In this document: positions 35,918-45,853 of the stretch, one piece after another
How the letters are laid out: each line of letters begins with the position of its first letter
How positions within the stretch are numbered: the stretch's first letter is position 1
From: Marivivens niveibacter
GTDB taxonomy: Bacteria > Pseudomonadota > Alphaproteobacteria > Rhodobacterales > Rhodobacteraceae
DNA length: 64,000 nt
Direction: 5' to 3'
Assembly: GCF_002150005.2 (NCBI RefSeq)
Contig: NZ_MSPP01000004.1
Coordinates: forward strand, 124,001 to 188,000
Notes under the pieces: generated by a model
What the model saw: only the letters and a program-made list of their open reading frames with translations
Database searches by the model: none
What the model was told of the DNA's origin: nothing
Translations under genes and position numbers: made by a program

Positions 35918-36382
35918 ATGGCACGCGCACTGACGATCAATGGCAAAACCCAAACCGTCAACTCACCCGACAACGTTCCACTATTGTGGGTGTTGCGCGA
36001 TGAACTGAACATGACAGGCACAAAATTTGGCTGCGGCGTCGCATCTTGCGGCGCTTGTACTGTTCACATCGACGGAGAGGCCGTTCGGTCCTGCCAAATC
36101 GCTGTTGCCGACGTTTGGGGTGATATCACCACTATCGAAGGCGTCGGAACGCCTGACAACCTTGCGCATATTCAGGCGGCATGGATCGATCATCAGGTCG
36201 CGCAGTGCGGATACTGCCAGTCGGGCCAAATCATGCAGGCCGCCAGCCTGTTGGCGCAAATCCCAACCCCAACGGATCAGGATATTGACGATGCCATGCT
36301 GGGCAACCTGTGCCGCTGTGGCACCTATCCGCGCATTCGCGCCGCAATCAAAGACGCCGCAGCGCGCATTCAGGAGGCGTAA
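35918..36382 (+). CDS. (2Fe-2S) small subunit of a molybdenum hydroxylase (IorA-like)
   Basis: A 154-residue electron-transfer subunit of the xanthine-oxidase superfamily. It has an N-terminal plant-type ferredoxin domain ([17 protein letters not shown]) and a C-terminal helical [2Fe-2S] domain ([12 protein letters not shown] and [10 protein letters not shown]). It pairs with the large subunit 3 bp downstream. Of known members it most resembles isoquinoline 1-oxidoreductase alpha, but aldehyde or other N-heterocycle substrates are possible. Confidence 0.92.
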   Translation: MARALTINGKTQTVNSPDNVPLLWVLRDELNMTGTKFGCGVASCGACTVHIDGEAVRSCQIAVADVWGDITTIEGVGTPDNLAHIQAAWIDHQVAQCGYCQSGQIMQAASLLAQIPTPTDQDIDDAMLGNLCRCGTYPRIRAAIKDAAARIQEA

Positions 36383-36385
36383 AAT

Positions 36386-38611
36386 ATGGCAAGCATTGGT
36401 AAAATCGCCCGCCGCACGTTTCTGTTTGGTGCCGTCGCCGTCGCTGGTGGCGCGGCATTCGGGTTTTATAAACTTACCCAAACGCCGCCAAATCCGCTGA
36501 ACCCAGATGACGGGGCACTAAACCCGTTTGTGGTCATTAACGCGGATGGCATCACCTTGATCGCGCCGCGTGCCGAAATGGGCCAAGGCGTTCATACGAC
36601 CTTGCCTGCGCTGGTGGCCGAAGAACTGGACGTCGCCTTGGCTGATATCAAAGTCATCCACGGCCCCGCCGCCAAGGCATATTTCAACCAGGCCCTATTG
36701 GGCGCCGCATTCCCGGTGACGGACTACAAACGCAAACCATGGCACGATGATACGGCCCATTTCCTAGGCAATGCCGCGAAATTCCTAGACCTACAGGTCA
36801 CCGGCGGATCGACCTCTACCCGCGATGGTTTCGTCAAAATGCGCGAAGCAGGCGCAGCCGCCCGCGAGATGCTGAAAGACGCAGCAGCGGAACAGTTGGG
36901 CGTTAAATCCGCAGAGCTGGCCACGGAAAACGGCGCGGTCATCGCGCCTGATGGCACGCGCCTACCCTATGCCGACCTTGCGCCAGCGGCGACAAAATTG
37001 AAACCGCGCAACGTCACGCTGCGCGATCCGTCGGAATGGAAAACGCTGGGTAAATCACAACCGCGCACCGATATGGTCGGCAAATCCACTGGTACGGCGA
37101 CCTTTGGAATTGATTTCCGCGCGCCGGGGATGAAATTCGCCACCGTCAAAATGTCCCCGAAACGCAGCAGCATGCGCAGCTTTGATCCCTCGGACGCGAT
37201 TTTGATGGATGGCGTGGAAAAGATCATTGATCTGGGTGACGGCTTTGCCGTGGTTGCGACGAACACTTGGCTGGCATTTCAGGCCGCTGATGCCGTGCGC
37301 GTCGAATGGGACGATGCGCCCTACCCTGCGGACACCGACGCGCAGATGGCCAAAATAGCCGAGGCATTCGATACCTCCCCCAACAGCACGGGCCGTAACG
37401 ATGGCGATGTAGAAACCGCTTCGGGTGATACGATCAGCGCGGAATATTCAGTCCCGTTTTTGGCCCACGCCACCATGGAGCCGATGACAACCGCCGCTAA
37501 ATTCACTGGCGACGCGTTAGAGGTTTGGTCCCCAAACCAAGGCCCGATGCTGATCCGCAACTGGTGCGCTGACGCCGTTGGGTTGGACCCCGAACAGGTC
37601 ACTGTTCACACGATGCTGATGGGCGGCGCGTTTGGCCGCCGCGGCGAAGTTGACTTTGCCGTACTGGCCGCCCGCGTCGCGCGCGAGATGCCCGACACCC
37701 CTGTCCTCGTGACATGGAGCCGCGAAGAAGACATGCGCCACGATTTCTATCGCCCTGCCGCGATCGCCCGCATGTCAGGCAAAGTTCAGGACGGTCAGAT
37801 CACAGCGCTGGATGCACAGGTTGCAGCGCCTTCGCCTTCGCATCAGGCAATGGCGCGTTGGCTGGGCCGCGAAATGGGCGGTCCTGATGCCGAACTGACG
37901 GCAGGCGTCGCCGATCAACCCTATGGCATCCCGAACTATCGGACTCGCGGGTATCTGGCCGATCTAGATGTGCCTGTCGGGTTTTGGCGGTCTGTTGGCG
38001 CGTCCTATGGCGGATTTTTCTTTGATGGTTTCATTGACGAACTCGCCCACGCGGCAGGTCGTGACCCGCTAGAAGTTAGGTTAGAGCTGGCTCGCCGTGA
38101 ACATGCGCCCAGCGCATCCGTCATTGAAAAAGTGCGCGACATGTCCGGCTGGACCGGACAAACACCCGCCGGCATCGGTCGCGGCATTGGGTTCACCTAC
38201 AGCTTTGGCACGCCCGTCGCGCAAGTCATCGAAGTGCGCGATACCGATGCTGGCATCAAAATCGACAAGGCGTGGATCGCTTGCGATCCTGGTACGGCGC
38301 TAGATCCCAGTATCATTCACGCACAGATGATGGGCGGCTGCATTTTCGGGCTCTCCGCAGCGACCAATGGCCAGATCACATTCACAGACGGCGAAGTCGA
38401 TCAGTGGAATTTCCCAGACTACGACGGATTGCGCATGCACAACGCCCCCGAAATTGAAGTCGCGATTCTAGAAAATGCCGACGGCATTAGTGGCGTTGGC
38501 GAACCGGGGACGCCTCCTGCCGCGCCAGCATTGGCGAATGCACTGTTTGATTTGACGGGCCAACGCGCCCGCCGATTGCCGCTGGGATTAGATTATTCGC
38601 TTTTGATTTAA
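36386..38611 (+). CDS. molybdopterin-binding large subunit of a Tat-exported hydroxylase (IorB-like)
   Basis: A 741-residue subunit that holds the molybdenum cofactor. It begins with a twin-arginine signal (ARRTFLFGAVAVAGGAAFG), so the enzyme is probably exported folded and acts in the periplasm. Cofactor and substrate motifs include PRAEMGQGVHTTLPALVAEE, LMGGAFGRRGEVDF and, at the C-terminus, the active-site glutamate in GVGEPGTPPAAPA. This layout fits isoquinoline-1-oxidoreductase beta and related aldehyde dehydrogenases. No cytochrome or MoCD chaperone gene is adjacent; MoaA at 18.7 kb would contribute to its cofactor. Confidence 0.92.
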   Translation: MASIGKIARRTFLFGAVAVAGGAAFGFYKLTQTPPNPLNPDDGALNPFVVINADGITLIAPRAEMGQGVHTTLPALVAEELDVALADIKVIHGPAAKAYFNQALLGAAFPVTDYKRKPWHDDTAHFLGNAAKFLDLQVTGGSTSTRDGFVKMREAGAAAREMLKDAAAEQLGVKSAELATENGAVIAPDGTRLPYADLAPAATKLKPRNVTLRDPSEWKTLGKSQPRTDMVGKSTGTATFGIDFRAPGMKFATVKMSPKRSSMRSFDPSDAILMDGVEKIIDLGDGFAVVATNTWLAFQAADAVRVEWDDAPYPADTDAQMAKIAEAFDTSPNSTGRNDGDVETASGDTISAEYSVPFLAHATMEPMTTAAKFTGDALEVWSPNQGPMLIRNWCADAVGLDPEQVTVHTMLMGGAFGRRGEVDFAVLAARVAREMPDTPVLVTWSREEDMRHDFYRPAAIARMSGKVQDGQITALDAQVAAPSPSHQAMARWLGREMGGPDAELTAGVADQPYGIPNYRTRGYLADLDVPVGFWRSVGASYGGFFFDGFIDELAHAAGRDPLEVRLELARREHAPSASVIEKVRDMSGWTGQTPAGIGRGIGFTYSFGTPVAQVIEVRDTDAGIKIDKAWIACDPGTALDPSIIHAQMMGGCIFGLSAATNGQITFTDGEVDQWNFPDYDGLRMHNAPEIEVAILENADGISGVGEPGTPPAAPALANALFDLTGQRARRLPLGLDYSLLI

Positions 38612-38614
38612 TCC

Positions 38615-38693
38615 CTGTTTTGGAAACAGTTTATTTACGCCCGCCTGCAATGTTTTAGGATTACCGACTTATTGTCGCCACATTCAGGCGGGC
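38615..38693 (+). terminator. hairpins downstream of the molybdoenzyme gene
   Basis: Directly after the stop codon CTGTTT-tgg-AAACAG is followed by TTTATTT, a weak terminator-like structure (38616-38637). Beyond it GCCCGCCTG (38639-38647) and CAGGCGGGC (38685-38693) form perfect 9-bp arms around a 37-nt loop. The region also carries any promoter of the RTX gene, which I could not resolve. Confidence 0.4.
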
Positions 38694-38809
38694 GCTGCCT
38701 TAAATTCGCCACTTCAGGCACCAAGTAACGCCCAACCGGATAGGCATACATCACTCTAACGGATAGTAGCGCGAACCGAATCGCGCACAGCTGAAAGAGT
38801 GAGAGCGAG

Positions 38810-41800
38810 ATGCCAACAGGTTATTTGGTAAATTTGGGAAACACGTCTCTGGACACAGATGACGGCGTCAATTCCAGTTCTGCTAATTTCACCACAGATC
38901 GCACTCTGGGCGCTGGTAGCCTACAGTACACCTACAACACCAGCCGTGGGTCGCGGACGGAAACGGTACAGGGCACCTATCAACTGGGCACTGATGGTCA
39001 GGTATATTTCGTACCAGACTCTGGTGTCACGATCCGCAGCGGTGCGTACAACTATAATGTCGCCAATCACCCTGAATTCAGCGTGGTGATGGGCACGACG
39101 AACGACGACACGTCGATCAACGGGTCAGACAATGATGACCTGATTTTCGATACCAACACCACGACCGCGACCACGGGCACAGGCAACGATACGATCTATG
39201 CCGGCGCAGGCGACGATACCGTTTATGCGCGTGACGGCGATGACGTCATCTATGGCGGTAGCGGCGCTGACTATATCGAAGGCGGCGCAGGCGCAGACAG
39301 CATCGATGGTGGCAACGGCAACGACACCATTGATGGCGGTGCTGGCAACGACACGATCCAAGGCGGCGGCGGCAGCGACTCCATCTTAGGCGGCGACGGC
39401 GCTGACACCATCGTTGGCGACAACGACAACAGCGGTGTCACCACAACAAACGAAACGTTTAGCTGGACTGGCAACGGATCGATTGCATCCGGCACTGACC
39501 TGACCAACGGCCTGACCCAAGACACGGGCACGATGACCGTTTCGTTCACGCAGCAGAACGACGGCGCGTTGTCCCAGACGGTTGCGACCACCACGGAAAA
39601 CTACAACGGCACATCGCAAACCTATTCGTCGGTTGGCATCGTCGGTAACGGCAACGCCAACGTATCCACGTCGACCATTGAATTTAACGCGAACGAAGGT
39701 ACCGGCCTGTCCGACACCGTTACCGACGTTTCGTTCCGTATCAACGATATCGACGCTGGTTCGTGGCGCGATAACGTCATTGTTCGTGCATATGATATCA
39801 ACGGCAACTTGGTCGATGTTGACCTGACTGCCGCAGGTGCCGACAACGTTACCGATGGCACCAATGCAACCATCACCGCAGCTGACGGCAGCAACTCTCA
39901 GGTTGATGCCGAAGGTTCGATCCTGGTTCAGATCAGCGGCGAAGTTCACAGCATCGAAATCGAATTCAACCAGACATCGGGTCAGGTTGCGCAAAACGTT
40001 ATCTACATCACCGACATTTCGTTTACGACTGTTGTTGATACGGGCAGTTCTGACACGATCGACGGCGGTGCGGGCAACGACAACATCGACGGCGCTGGCG
40101 GCAACGATTTTCTATACGGCGGCACAGGCGACGACACCATCACGGGTGGCGACGGCAATGATTCCATGTACGGCGGCGAAGGCGCGGACACCATGTATGG
40201 TGGCGCTGGCGACGACTACATCGAATATGGTGAAGGCGCAGACGTCGTTTATGGCGGCGATGGTAACGATGTTATCGACGACATTGGCGGCACGGCTTTC
40301 CTGACAGGTTCGACCATCTACGCAGGCGACGGCAACGACGTGGCCTATGGTACATCCGGCAACGACCTGATCGAAGGCGGCGCGGGCAACGACAACTTGT
40401 TCGGCGAAATCGGCGACGATACCATGTGGGGCGGCAGCGGCACCGATAACCTGTACGGCGGCGAAGGCACCGATTGGTTCAACGTCGATGGTGACGATGA
40501 CAACACCAACGTTGTTGGTGGCGAAAGTGAAGGCGACTGGGACGCGCTGTACCTAGGCAACGACGCATCTGGCCAAGGTGCGACTGTTACCTTTACCGGC
40601 GACGAAACCGGTACCTTTGATTTCGGCACGGGCACATCGACCGGTAATTTCTACGAAATCGAAGCCGTCGGCATGACAAACGCCGACGATGTTGTGGACG
40701 CAAGCGCCGCGACGACGACGCAATATATCTATACATTCTCTGGCGACGACAGCGTCATTGGTACCCAAGGCGACGACTATATCTGGCTGTACGACGGCGC
40801 GGATACGGTTGAGGGCGGCACAGGCAACGATGCCATCGCTCTGGGCGCGGATACAGACGTTGATACCGTTGTCATGTCGGACGGTGACGGCAACGACGTT
40901 GTCTACGAATTCGCCGAACCGACCCTGAACCCAGACGGCAGCTATACCGCGATTGACCAGCTGGACGTTTCGGGTCTGACCGATGCATCCGGCAACCCTG
41001 TCAACGTACACGACGTTGTCGTATCCGATGACGGCGCAGGTAATGCTGTTCTGACCTTCCCAGATGGCACATCGGTGACTTTGGACGGTGTTAGCCCAAC
41101 GGTTATGACCGACCCACTGGCGCTGATCGCTGTTGGTGTTCCGGCATCCGACGGCACGGTTTCTGGTACTGCGGGCAACGATGTCATCGACAGCACCTAC
41201 ACTGGCGATCCTGACGGCGACATGATCGATGACGCCGACAACGTCATCGTCGGCAACCAGGCCAACGACGACATCGTCGAAGCAGGCGCTGGCGACGACA
41301 CCATCATTTCGGGCGTTGGCAACGACACCATCGACGCGGGCGCTGGCATCGACCAAATCTACGGCGGCACTGGCGACGACGTCATGTACGGCGGCGACGG
41401 TTCGGATACGTTCAATCTGGAATCCGGTTTCGGCAATGACACCATTGTTGGCGGCGAAACTGGCGAAACCGGTTATGGCGACGTCCTAAATGCAGCTGGC
41501 CTGACCGAAGGCGTTACCGTCACCTACACAGGTGCCGAAGCTGGCACCATTTCCGACGGTACCAGCACTGCAACCTTTAGCGAAATCGAAGCCGTCTCCA
41601 CCGGTTCGGGCGACGACACCATCATTGGTTCGGACGCGAATGATTTCTTTTCTACGGGCGCTGGCGCAGACACGATCGATGCGGGCGCGGGTGACGACGT
41701 TTATGAAATCGGCACCACCGGCACAGGTGCGGCAGATGGCGCCGCAGATACGATCGTATTTGCCGACGGCGACGGCGCCGACACTGTCTATGGCTTTGAC

Positions 41801-44305
41801 GCCCCTACCGCGAACGGCGACGGCACTTACACTGGCATTGATGCTCTGGATGTATCGGGCCTGACCGACGCGCAGGGCAACCCTGTCAACACGCATGACG
41901 TCGTAGTCGAAGACACAGGTTCGGGCGCACGACTGGTATTCCCGAACGGCGAATCCATTTTCCTGTCAGGCGTTGATCCTGTTCTACTATCGGATCCACA
42001 TGCTCTGGCGGCTATCGGCATCCCTCTGCCTGATGGCACTGTTTCGGGCACCGCGGGCAATGACGTTATCGACGGCACCTATATTGGTGATCCTGACGGC
42101 GATATAATCGACGGCACCGACAACGTCATCATCGGCAACGCAGACAACGACGATATCGTCGAAGCAGGCGCAGGCGACGACGTTGTTCTGTCCGGCATCG
42201 GCAACGACACCGTTTATGGTGGAGACGGCGCGGATCAGCTGAACGGCGGCGCGGGCGACGACACGCTGTACGGCGACGCGGGCAATGACACGTTCAATCT
42301 GGACAGCGGCTTTGGCAACGACACAATCGTTGGCGGGGAAACCTCTGAATCGGGCTATGGCGATGTTCTGAACGCATCGACCCTGACCGAAAACCTGACC
42401 GTTAACCTGTCGGCACCTGAAACCGGTACGCTGACCGACAGCACCAACACCGCCACATTCAGCGAAATCGAAGCCGTCGTCACAGGCTCTGGCGACGACA
42501 GCATCATCGGTTCGTCCGGCAATGACACCTTTGCCACTGGCGCAGGTTCCGACACGATCGACGCGGGCGCTGGCGACGACTTGTACGAACTGGGCACGTT
42601 CTACACCGGTACCCCAGACAGCGACGCAGACACGGTTGTGTTCGGCGACGGCGATGGCGCGGATACCGTTTACGGGTTCCAATCGCCTATCGACAACGGC
42701 GATGGCACTTGGACTGGCGTTGACGTTCTGGACGTCACCGACCTGCACGACGCCGAAGGCAATTTGGTCAACACCAACGACGTCACCGTTGTTGATACGG
42801 GCGACGGCGCACGTCTGGAATTCCCGAACGGCGAATCCATCTTCCTGCATGGCATTAGCGCGTCGACTCTGTCGAACCCTTTGGCGCTGAACGCGATTGG
42901 CATCCCGCTGTCGGACGGCACCGTTTCGGGCACCGCTGGCAATGACATCATCGACGGCGCCTACATTGCCGACCCAGATGGCGACATGGTCGACGACAAT
43001 GACGCACATCTGCCAGGCGACACAGGCAATGACGACCTGATCGAAGCAGGCGCAGGCGACGATTTGATCATCGCTGGCTATGGCGACGACGAAGTATACG
43101 GCGGTACTGGTGCAGACCGTATCGACGGCGGCGACGGTAACGACACCATCTACGGCGAAGACGGCGACGACACGATTGCGGTTAGCGCAGGCAATGACAC
43201 CGTAATCGGTGGCGAAGCTGGCGAAACAAACGGCGATCTGCTGGACGGATCGGCGATGACTGCCGATACCACTGTGACCTTTACCGGCGCAGAGGCTGGC
43301 ACCCTAACCGACGGCACCAACACCACCACCTTCAGCGAAATCGAACAGGTTCGCACTGGCAGCGGTAACGACACAATCACTGGCGACGCAGGCGATCAAT
43401 CCATCGACGCAGGCGCAGGTGACGACGTTATTGTTGGCGGCGCGGGTGCAGACACCCTAAACGCTGGCGATGGCAATGACACCGTCACCTTTGCTGAAGG
43501 CGACGATGTTTCGGGCGGCGCAGGCGATGATACATTCATCCTAGCTGACTACGCCGAAACCTCGAACGGCACGATCACCATCGATGGCGGCACAGGTTCG
43601 GAAACCGGCGGCGACACCCTGCAACTGGGTACGCTGGGCGATTGGTCCACCCTGAACGCGACAGACGACGGCACAGGCAGCTATTCGGGTTCGATCACGC
43701 TGGACGACGGCACGATCCTGAACTTTTCGGAAATCGAAAACATCATCTGCTTTACCCCAGGCACGCGTATCGTCACCCCGCAAGGCGCACGTCCAATTGA
43801 AACGCTGAAAGTCGGCGATCTGGTCGTCACCCGTGACCACGGCCTTCAACCAATCCGCTGGATCCAACAGCGTACCGTGCCTGCAGTTGACCGCTTTGCA
43901 CCGATCCGCATCCGTCCGGGTGTGGTAACAGGTCAGGAACGCGATCTGTTGGTATCCCCGCAGCACCGCATGTTGTTCCAAGGGTATCGTTCTGAACTGC
44001 TGTTCGGTGATAGCGAAGTTCTGATTTCAGCCAAACACCTGATCGACGACAAACTGGTCACCCGCGAAGAAGGCGGCACGGTCACATACGTGCACATGCT
44101 GTTCGACCAGCACGAAATCGTATTTGCCGAAGGTGCTGCATCCGAAAGCTTCCACCCGGGTGATATCGGTCTGTCGGCGATCACGGACGAGGCCCGCGAC
44201 GAACTGTTCCAGATTTTCCCAGATCTGCGTTCGATGCCAGGCAGCTATGGCGACACCGCGCGCCGCTGTCTGAAAAAACACGAAGCATTGCTGCTGAACG
44301 CATAA
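38810..44305 (+). CDS. giant RTX repeat protein with C-terminal Hint domain
   Basis: A 1831-residue, strongly acidic protein built largely of calcium-binding nonapeptide repeats (GGxGxDxxx, e.g. GGAGDDYIEYG), as in proteins exported by type I secretion. There is no N-terminal signal peptide. Residues 1-105 are a distinct start domain. Clusters of RTX repeats follow at about 115-205 and 420-560, a beta-rich insert lies at about 210-410, and from residue 781 a 294-residue module repeats. Residues 1647-1831 are a hedgehog/intein (Hint) domain beginning CFTPGTRIVTPQGARPIETL, with VSPQHRMLF as the block-B-like histidine motif. No type I exporter gene is in the window. Likely a secreted or surface protein; role unknown. 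Confidence 0.9.
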   Translation: MPTGYLVNLGNTSLDTDDGVNSSSANFTTDRTLGAGSLQYTYNTSRGSRTETVQGTYQLGTDGQVYFVPDSGVTIRSGAYNYNVANHPEFSVVMGTTNDDTSINGSDNDDLIFDTNTTTATTGTGNDTIYAGAGDDTVYARDGDDVIYGGSGADYIEGGAGADSIDGGNGNDTIDGGAGNDTIQGGGGSDSILGGDGADTIVGDNDNSGVTTTNETFSWTGNGSIASGTDLTNGLTQDTGTMTVSFTQQNDGALSQTVATTTENYNGTSQTYSSVGIVGNGNANVSTSTIEFNANEGTGLSDTVTDVSFRINDIDAGSWRDNVIVRAYDINGNLVDVDLTAAGADNVTDGTNATITAADGSNSQVDAEGSILVQISGEVHSIEIEFNQTSGQVAQNVIYITDISFTTVVDTGSSDTIDGGAGNDNIDGAGGNDFLYGGTGDDTITGGDGNDSMYGGEGADTMYGGAGDDYIEYGEGADVVYGGDGNDVIDDIGGTAFLTGSTIYAGDGNDVAYGTSGNDLIEGGAGNDNLFGEIGDDTMWGGSGTDNLYGGEGTDWFNVDGDDDNTNVVGGESEGDWDALYLGNDASGQGATVTFTGDETGTFDFGTGTSTGNFYEIEAVGMTNADDVVDASAATTTQYIYTFSGDDSVIGTQGDDYIWLYDGADTVEGGTGNDAIALGADTDVDTVVMSDGDGNDVVYEFAEPTLNPDGSYTAIDQLDVSGLTDASGNPVNVHDVVVSDDGAGNAVLTFPDGTSVTLDGVSPTVMTDPLALIAVGVPASDGTVSGTAGNDVIDSTYTGDPDGDMIDDADNVIVGNQANDDIVEAGAGDDTIISGVGNDTIDAGAGIDQIYGGTGDDVMYGGDGSDTFNLESGFGNDTIVGGETGETGYGDVLNAAGLTEGVTVTYTGAEAGTISDGTSTATFSEIEAVSTGSGDDTIIGSDANDFFSTGAGADTIDAGAGDDVYEIGTTGTGAADGAADTIVFADGDGADTVYGFDAPTANGDGTYTGIDALDVSGLTDAQGNPVNTHDVVVEDTGSGARLVFPNGESIFLSGVDPVLLSDPHALAAIGIPLPDGTVSGTAGNDVIDGTYIGDPDGDIIDGTDNVIIGNADNDDIVEAGAGDDVVLSGIGNDTVYGGDGADQLNGGAGDDTLYGDAGNDTFNLDSGFGNDTIVGGETSESGYGDVLNASTLTENLTVNLSAPETGTLTDSTNTATFSEIEAVVTGSGDDSIIGSSGNDTFATGAGSDTIDAGAGDDLYELGTFYTGTPDSDADTVVFGDGDGADTVYGFQSPIDNGDGTWTGVDVLDVTDLHDAEGNLVNTNDVTVVDTGDGARLEFPNGESIFLHGISASTLSNPLALNAIGIPLSDGTVSGTAGNDIIDGAYIADPDGDMVDDNDAHLPGDTGNDDLIEAGAGDDLIIAGYGDDEVYGGTGADRIDGGDGNDTIYGEDGDDTIAVSAGNDTVIGGEAGETNGDLLDGSAMTADTTVTFTGAEAGTLTDGTNTTTFSEIEQVRTGSGNDTITGDAGDQSIDAGAGDDVIVGGAGADTLNAGDGNDTVTFAEGDDVSGGAGDDTFILADYAETSNGTITIDGGTGSETGGDTLQLGTLGDWSTLNATDDGTGSYSGSITLDDGTILNFSEIENIICFTPGTRIVTPQGARPIETLKVGDLVVTRDHGLQPIRWIQQRTVPAVDRFAPIRIRPGVVTGQERDLLVSPQHRMLFQGYRSELLFGDSEVLISAKHLIDDKLVTREEGGTVTYVHMLFDQHEIVFAEGAASESFHPGDIGLSAITDEARDELFQIFPDLRSMPGSYGDTARRCLKKHEALLLNA
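41150..43446 (+). repeat. in-frame 882-bp tandem modules inside the RTX gene
   Basis: The block encoding DGTVSGTAGNDVID starts at 41150, 42032 and 42914, exactly 882 bp (294 codons) apart. The first two units are complete and the third diverges after about 175 codons. Each unit contains RTX repeats, the segment TFSEIEAV with ETGTxTD-type strands, and the closing block GARLVFPNGESIFL. A more distant copy appears to precede the first. Confidence 0.85.
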
Positions 44306-44338
44306 AAAAGGCGGGGAAATCCCCGCCTTCTTTATTTC
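44306..44338. terminator. bidirectional terminator between the RTX gene and the cupin gene
   Basis: AGGCGGGG-aaat-CCCCGCCT (44309-44328) is flanked by A-rich sequence on the left and TCTTTATTT on the right, so it can end both the plus-strand RTX message and the convergent minus-strand message. The right flank overlaps the stop of the minus-strand gene. Confidence 0.85.
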
Positions 44339-45018
44339 AGCCACTTTGCGTAATCGCTGACCAACAAATGGGTTGGGTCGACGTCTTCGTCTATGTCCGC
44401 AAATCGGCCGATGGGTTCGCGGAAAATATTGTCTGTTTCATCGTCGTTCACGGTCGACACTTCGCCGATCAGAACATCGCCGCCTTCGCCCCAGAACGCA
44501 TGCCAATCACCTGGCCGCAGAGTGACGCTTTCGCCCGGGGCCAAAACCAGTTTCTGACCAGGCGCATAATCCACACGGATACCATCGCAGTAGACAGTCC
44601 CTCCGCGATCATCGGCAAAATTGCCCTCGTCGTCGGACCCAAACAATTCGATCACCAACATCGCGCCACCGCGGTTAATGATATCTTCGGCCTTAATGAC
44701 GTGGGTGTGCATTGGCGACAGCTGATCCTGACGGGAAATCAGCAGTTTTTCAGCGTAACACATGCCCCCGCCCCGCTGCAGATCAGACAGCAAACCGTTA
44801 CGTAGGGTGAACAAGAACAGGCCCATACGGTCGAAATCGCCGTCGCCGTAATCGGTGATATCCCACCCGCAGCGGGCATCGATCACATGCCGCGCGCGGT
44901 CAGCGTTTTGCTGAAATTCGCTGGGCGTCCAATAGGCAAAGGGCGGCAACGTGAACCCGAACTTGCGGATCATATCGTCCGCATGCGCCATAATGTCGTT
45001 GATCCGTGACCGTTTCAT
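44332..45018 (-). CDS. D-lyxose/D-mannose isomerase-like cupin
   Basis: A 228-residue cupin enzyme resembling bacterial D-lyxose isomerases, which convert lyxose to xylulose and mannose to fructose using a divalent metal. Metal ligands are in LSPMHTHVIKAEDI (two histidines and a glutamate) and in the later histidine of RPGDWHAFWGEG. The N-terminal AHADDMIRKFGFTLPPFAYW is family-like. It is 61 bp downstream of a gamma-glutamyl hydrolase-like gene on the same strand; no sugar transporter is near. Confidence 0.83.
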   Translation of the reverse strand: MKRSRINDIMAHADDMIRKFGFTLPPFAYWTPSEFQQNADRARHVIDARCGWDITDYGDGDFDRMGLFLFTLRNGLLSDLQRGGGMCYAEKLLISRQDQLSPMHTHVIKAEDIINRGGAMLVIELFGSDDEGNFADDRGGTVYCDGIRVDYAPGQKLVLAPGESVTLRPGDWHAFWGEGGDVLIGEVSTVNDDETDNIFREPIGRFADIDEDVDPTHLLVSDYAKWLK

Positions 45019-45079
45019 GCGTGTCTCCTCCCACCTTTTAGGGAATGATTACGCTAACAGACTGATTTTGACCATAGGA

Positions 45080-45853
45080 TCAAGCGACCGAACGGCGGCC
45101 TTCTTTGGCATCTTTCCATGCACGTGCCGCATCGCCGAATGCGGTGAACAGCGGACGCGACACAGGATCGTTGTCTGCGTTCCATTCTGGGTGCCATTGG
45201 ACCGACATGGTGAAACCGGGGGCGTCTTTGACATAGATCGCCTCGGGCGTGCCATCGGGGGCGTAGCCGTCAATCACTATACGCTTGCCCGCATCCTTGA
45301 TCCCTTGGCCGTGCAGCGTGTTCGTCATGACTTGGGTCGTGCCGAACAGTTTGTGAAACGGGCCGCCATCGGACACGGTCACGATGTGGCGCAGGGCAAA
45401 TTTTTCCTCGATCGTGCCGTCGGGGGGCATGCGGTGGTTATCGCGGCCGGGCAGATCACGGATTTCAGGATACAAGGTGCCGCCCATTGCGACGTTCACC
45501 TCTTGGAACCCGCGGCAAATACCGAAAACGGGCTGACCACGTTCAACACAGGCGCGGATCAGTGGCAAAGTCACAGCATCGCGGCATTGGTCGAATTCGC
45601 CGTGGGCTGGGGTTGGCTCTTCGCCGTATTCTGTGGGGTGGACGTTCGGGCGACCGCCCGTCAGCAAAAAGCCATCGCAGACGTCCAGCAGGTCTTGCAC
45701 ACGGACATAGTCGGGGTCGGCTGGAATGATCATGGGGATCCCGCCCGATACATTCGCGACCGCACATGAATTCATCGTTCCGCCCGCGTGGGTCGGATAG
45801 TTTTCATTCAATATCGCTGGGTTGCCGATAATACCGATTACGGGTCGCGTCAT
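45080..45853 (-). CDS. gamma-glutamyl-GABA hydrolase-like class I glutamine amidotransferase (PuuD family)
   Basis: A 257-residue class I glutamine-amidotransferase-fold hydrolase. The nucleophile is Cys113 in PVFGICRGFQEVN and the His-Glu pair is in VQWHPEWNAD near residue 220. This family cleaves gamma-glutamyl bonds, as in putrescine breakdown (PuuD). FLLTGGRPNVHPTEYG is the expected oxyanion-side loop. No other puu genes are here, although a putrescine-forming decarboxylase lies at 24.4 kb. Substrate is inferred from family only. Confidence 0.85.
   Translation of the reverse strand: MTRPVIGIIGNPAILNENYPTHAGGTMNSCAVANVSGGIPMIIPADPDYVRVQDLLDVCDGFLLTGGRPNVHPTEYGEEPTPAHGEFDQCRDAVTLPLIRACVERGQPVFGICRGFQEVNVAMGGTLYPEIRDLPGRDNHRMPPDGTIEEKFALRHIVTVSDGGPFHKLFGTTQVMTNTLHGQGIKDAGKRIVIDGYAPDGTPEAIYVKDAPGFTMSVQWHPEWNADNDPVSRPLFTAFGDAARAWKDAKEGRRSVA

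Noticed and set aside
39386-43009. Long minus-strand frames opposite the RTX gene (e.g. 39386-39994, 40553-41356, 41987-43009)
   Set aside because: The GGxGxD repeat codons leave the opposite strand free of stops; these frames translate to repetitive Val/Asp/Ala text that mirrors the repeats.
38810-44305. Reading the repeats as a CRISPR or satellite array
   Set aside because: The repeats are in frame, diverged and codon-structured, with no spacers; they are protein repeats.
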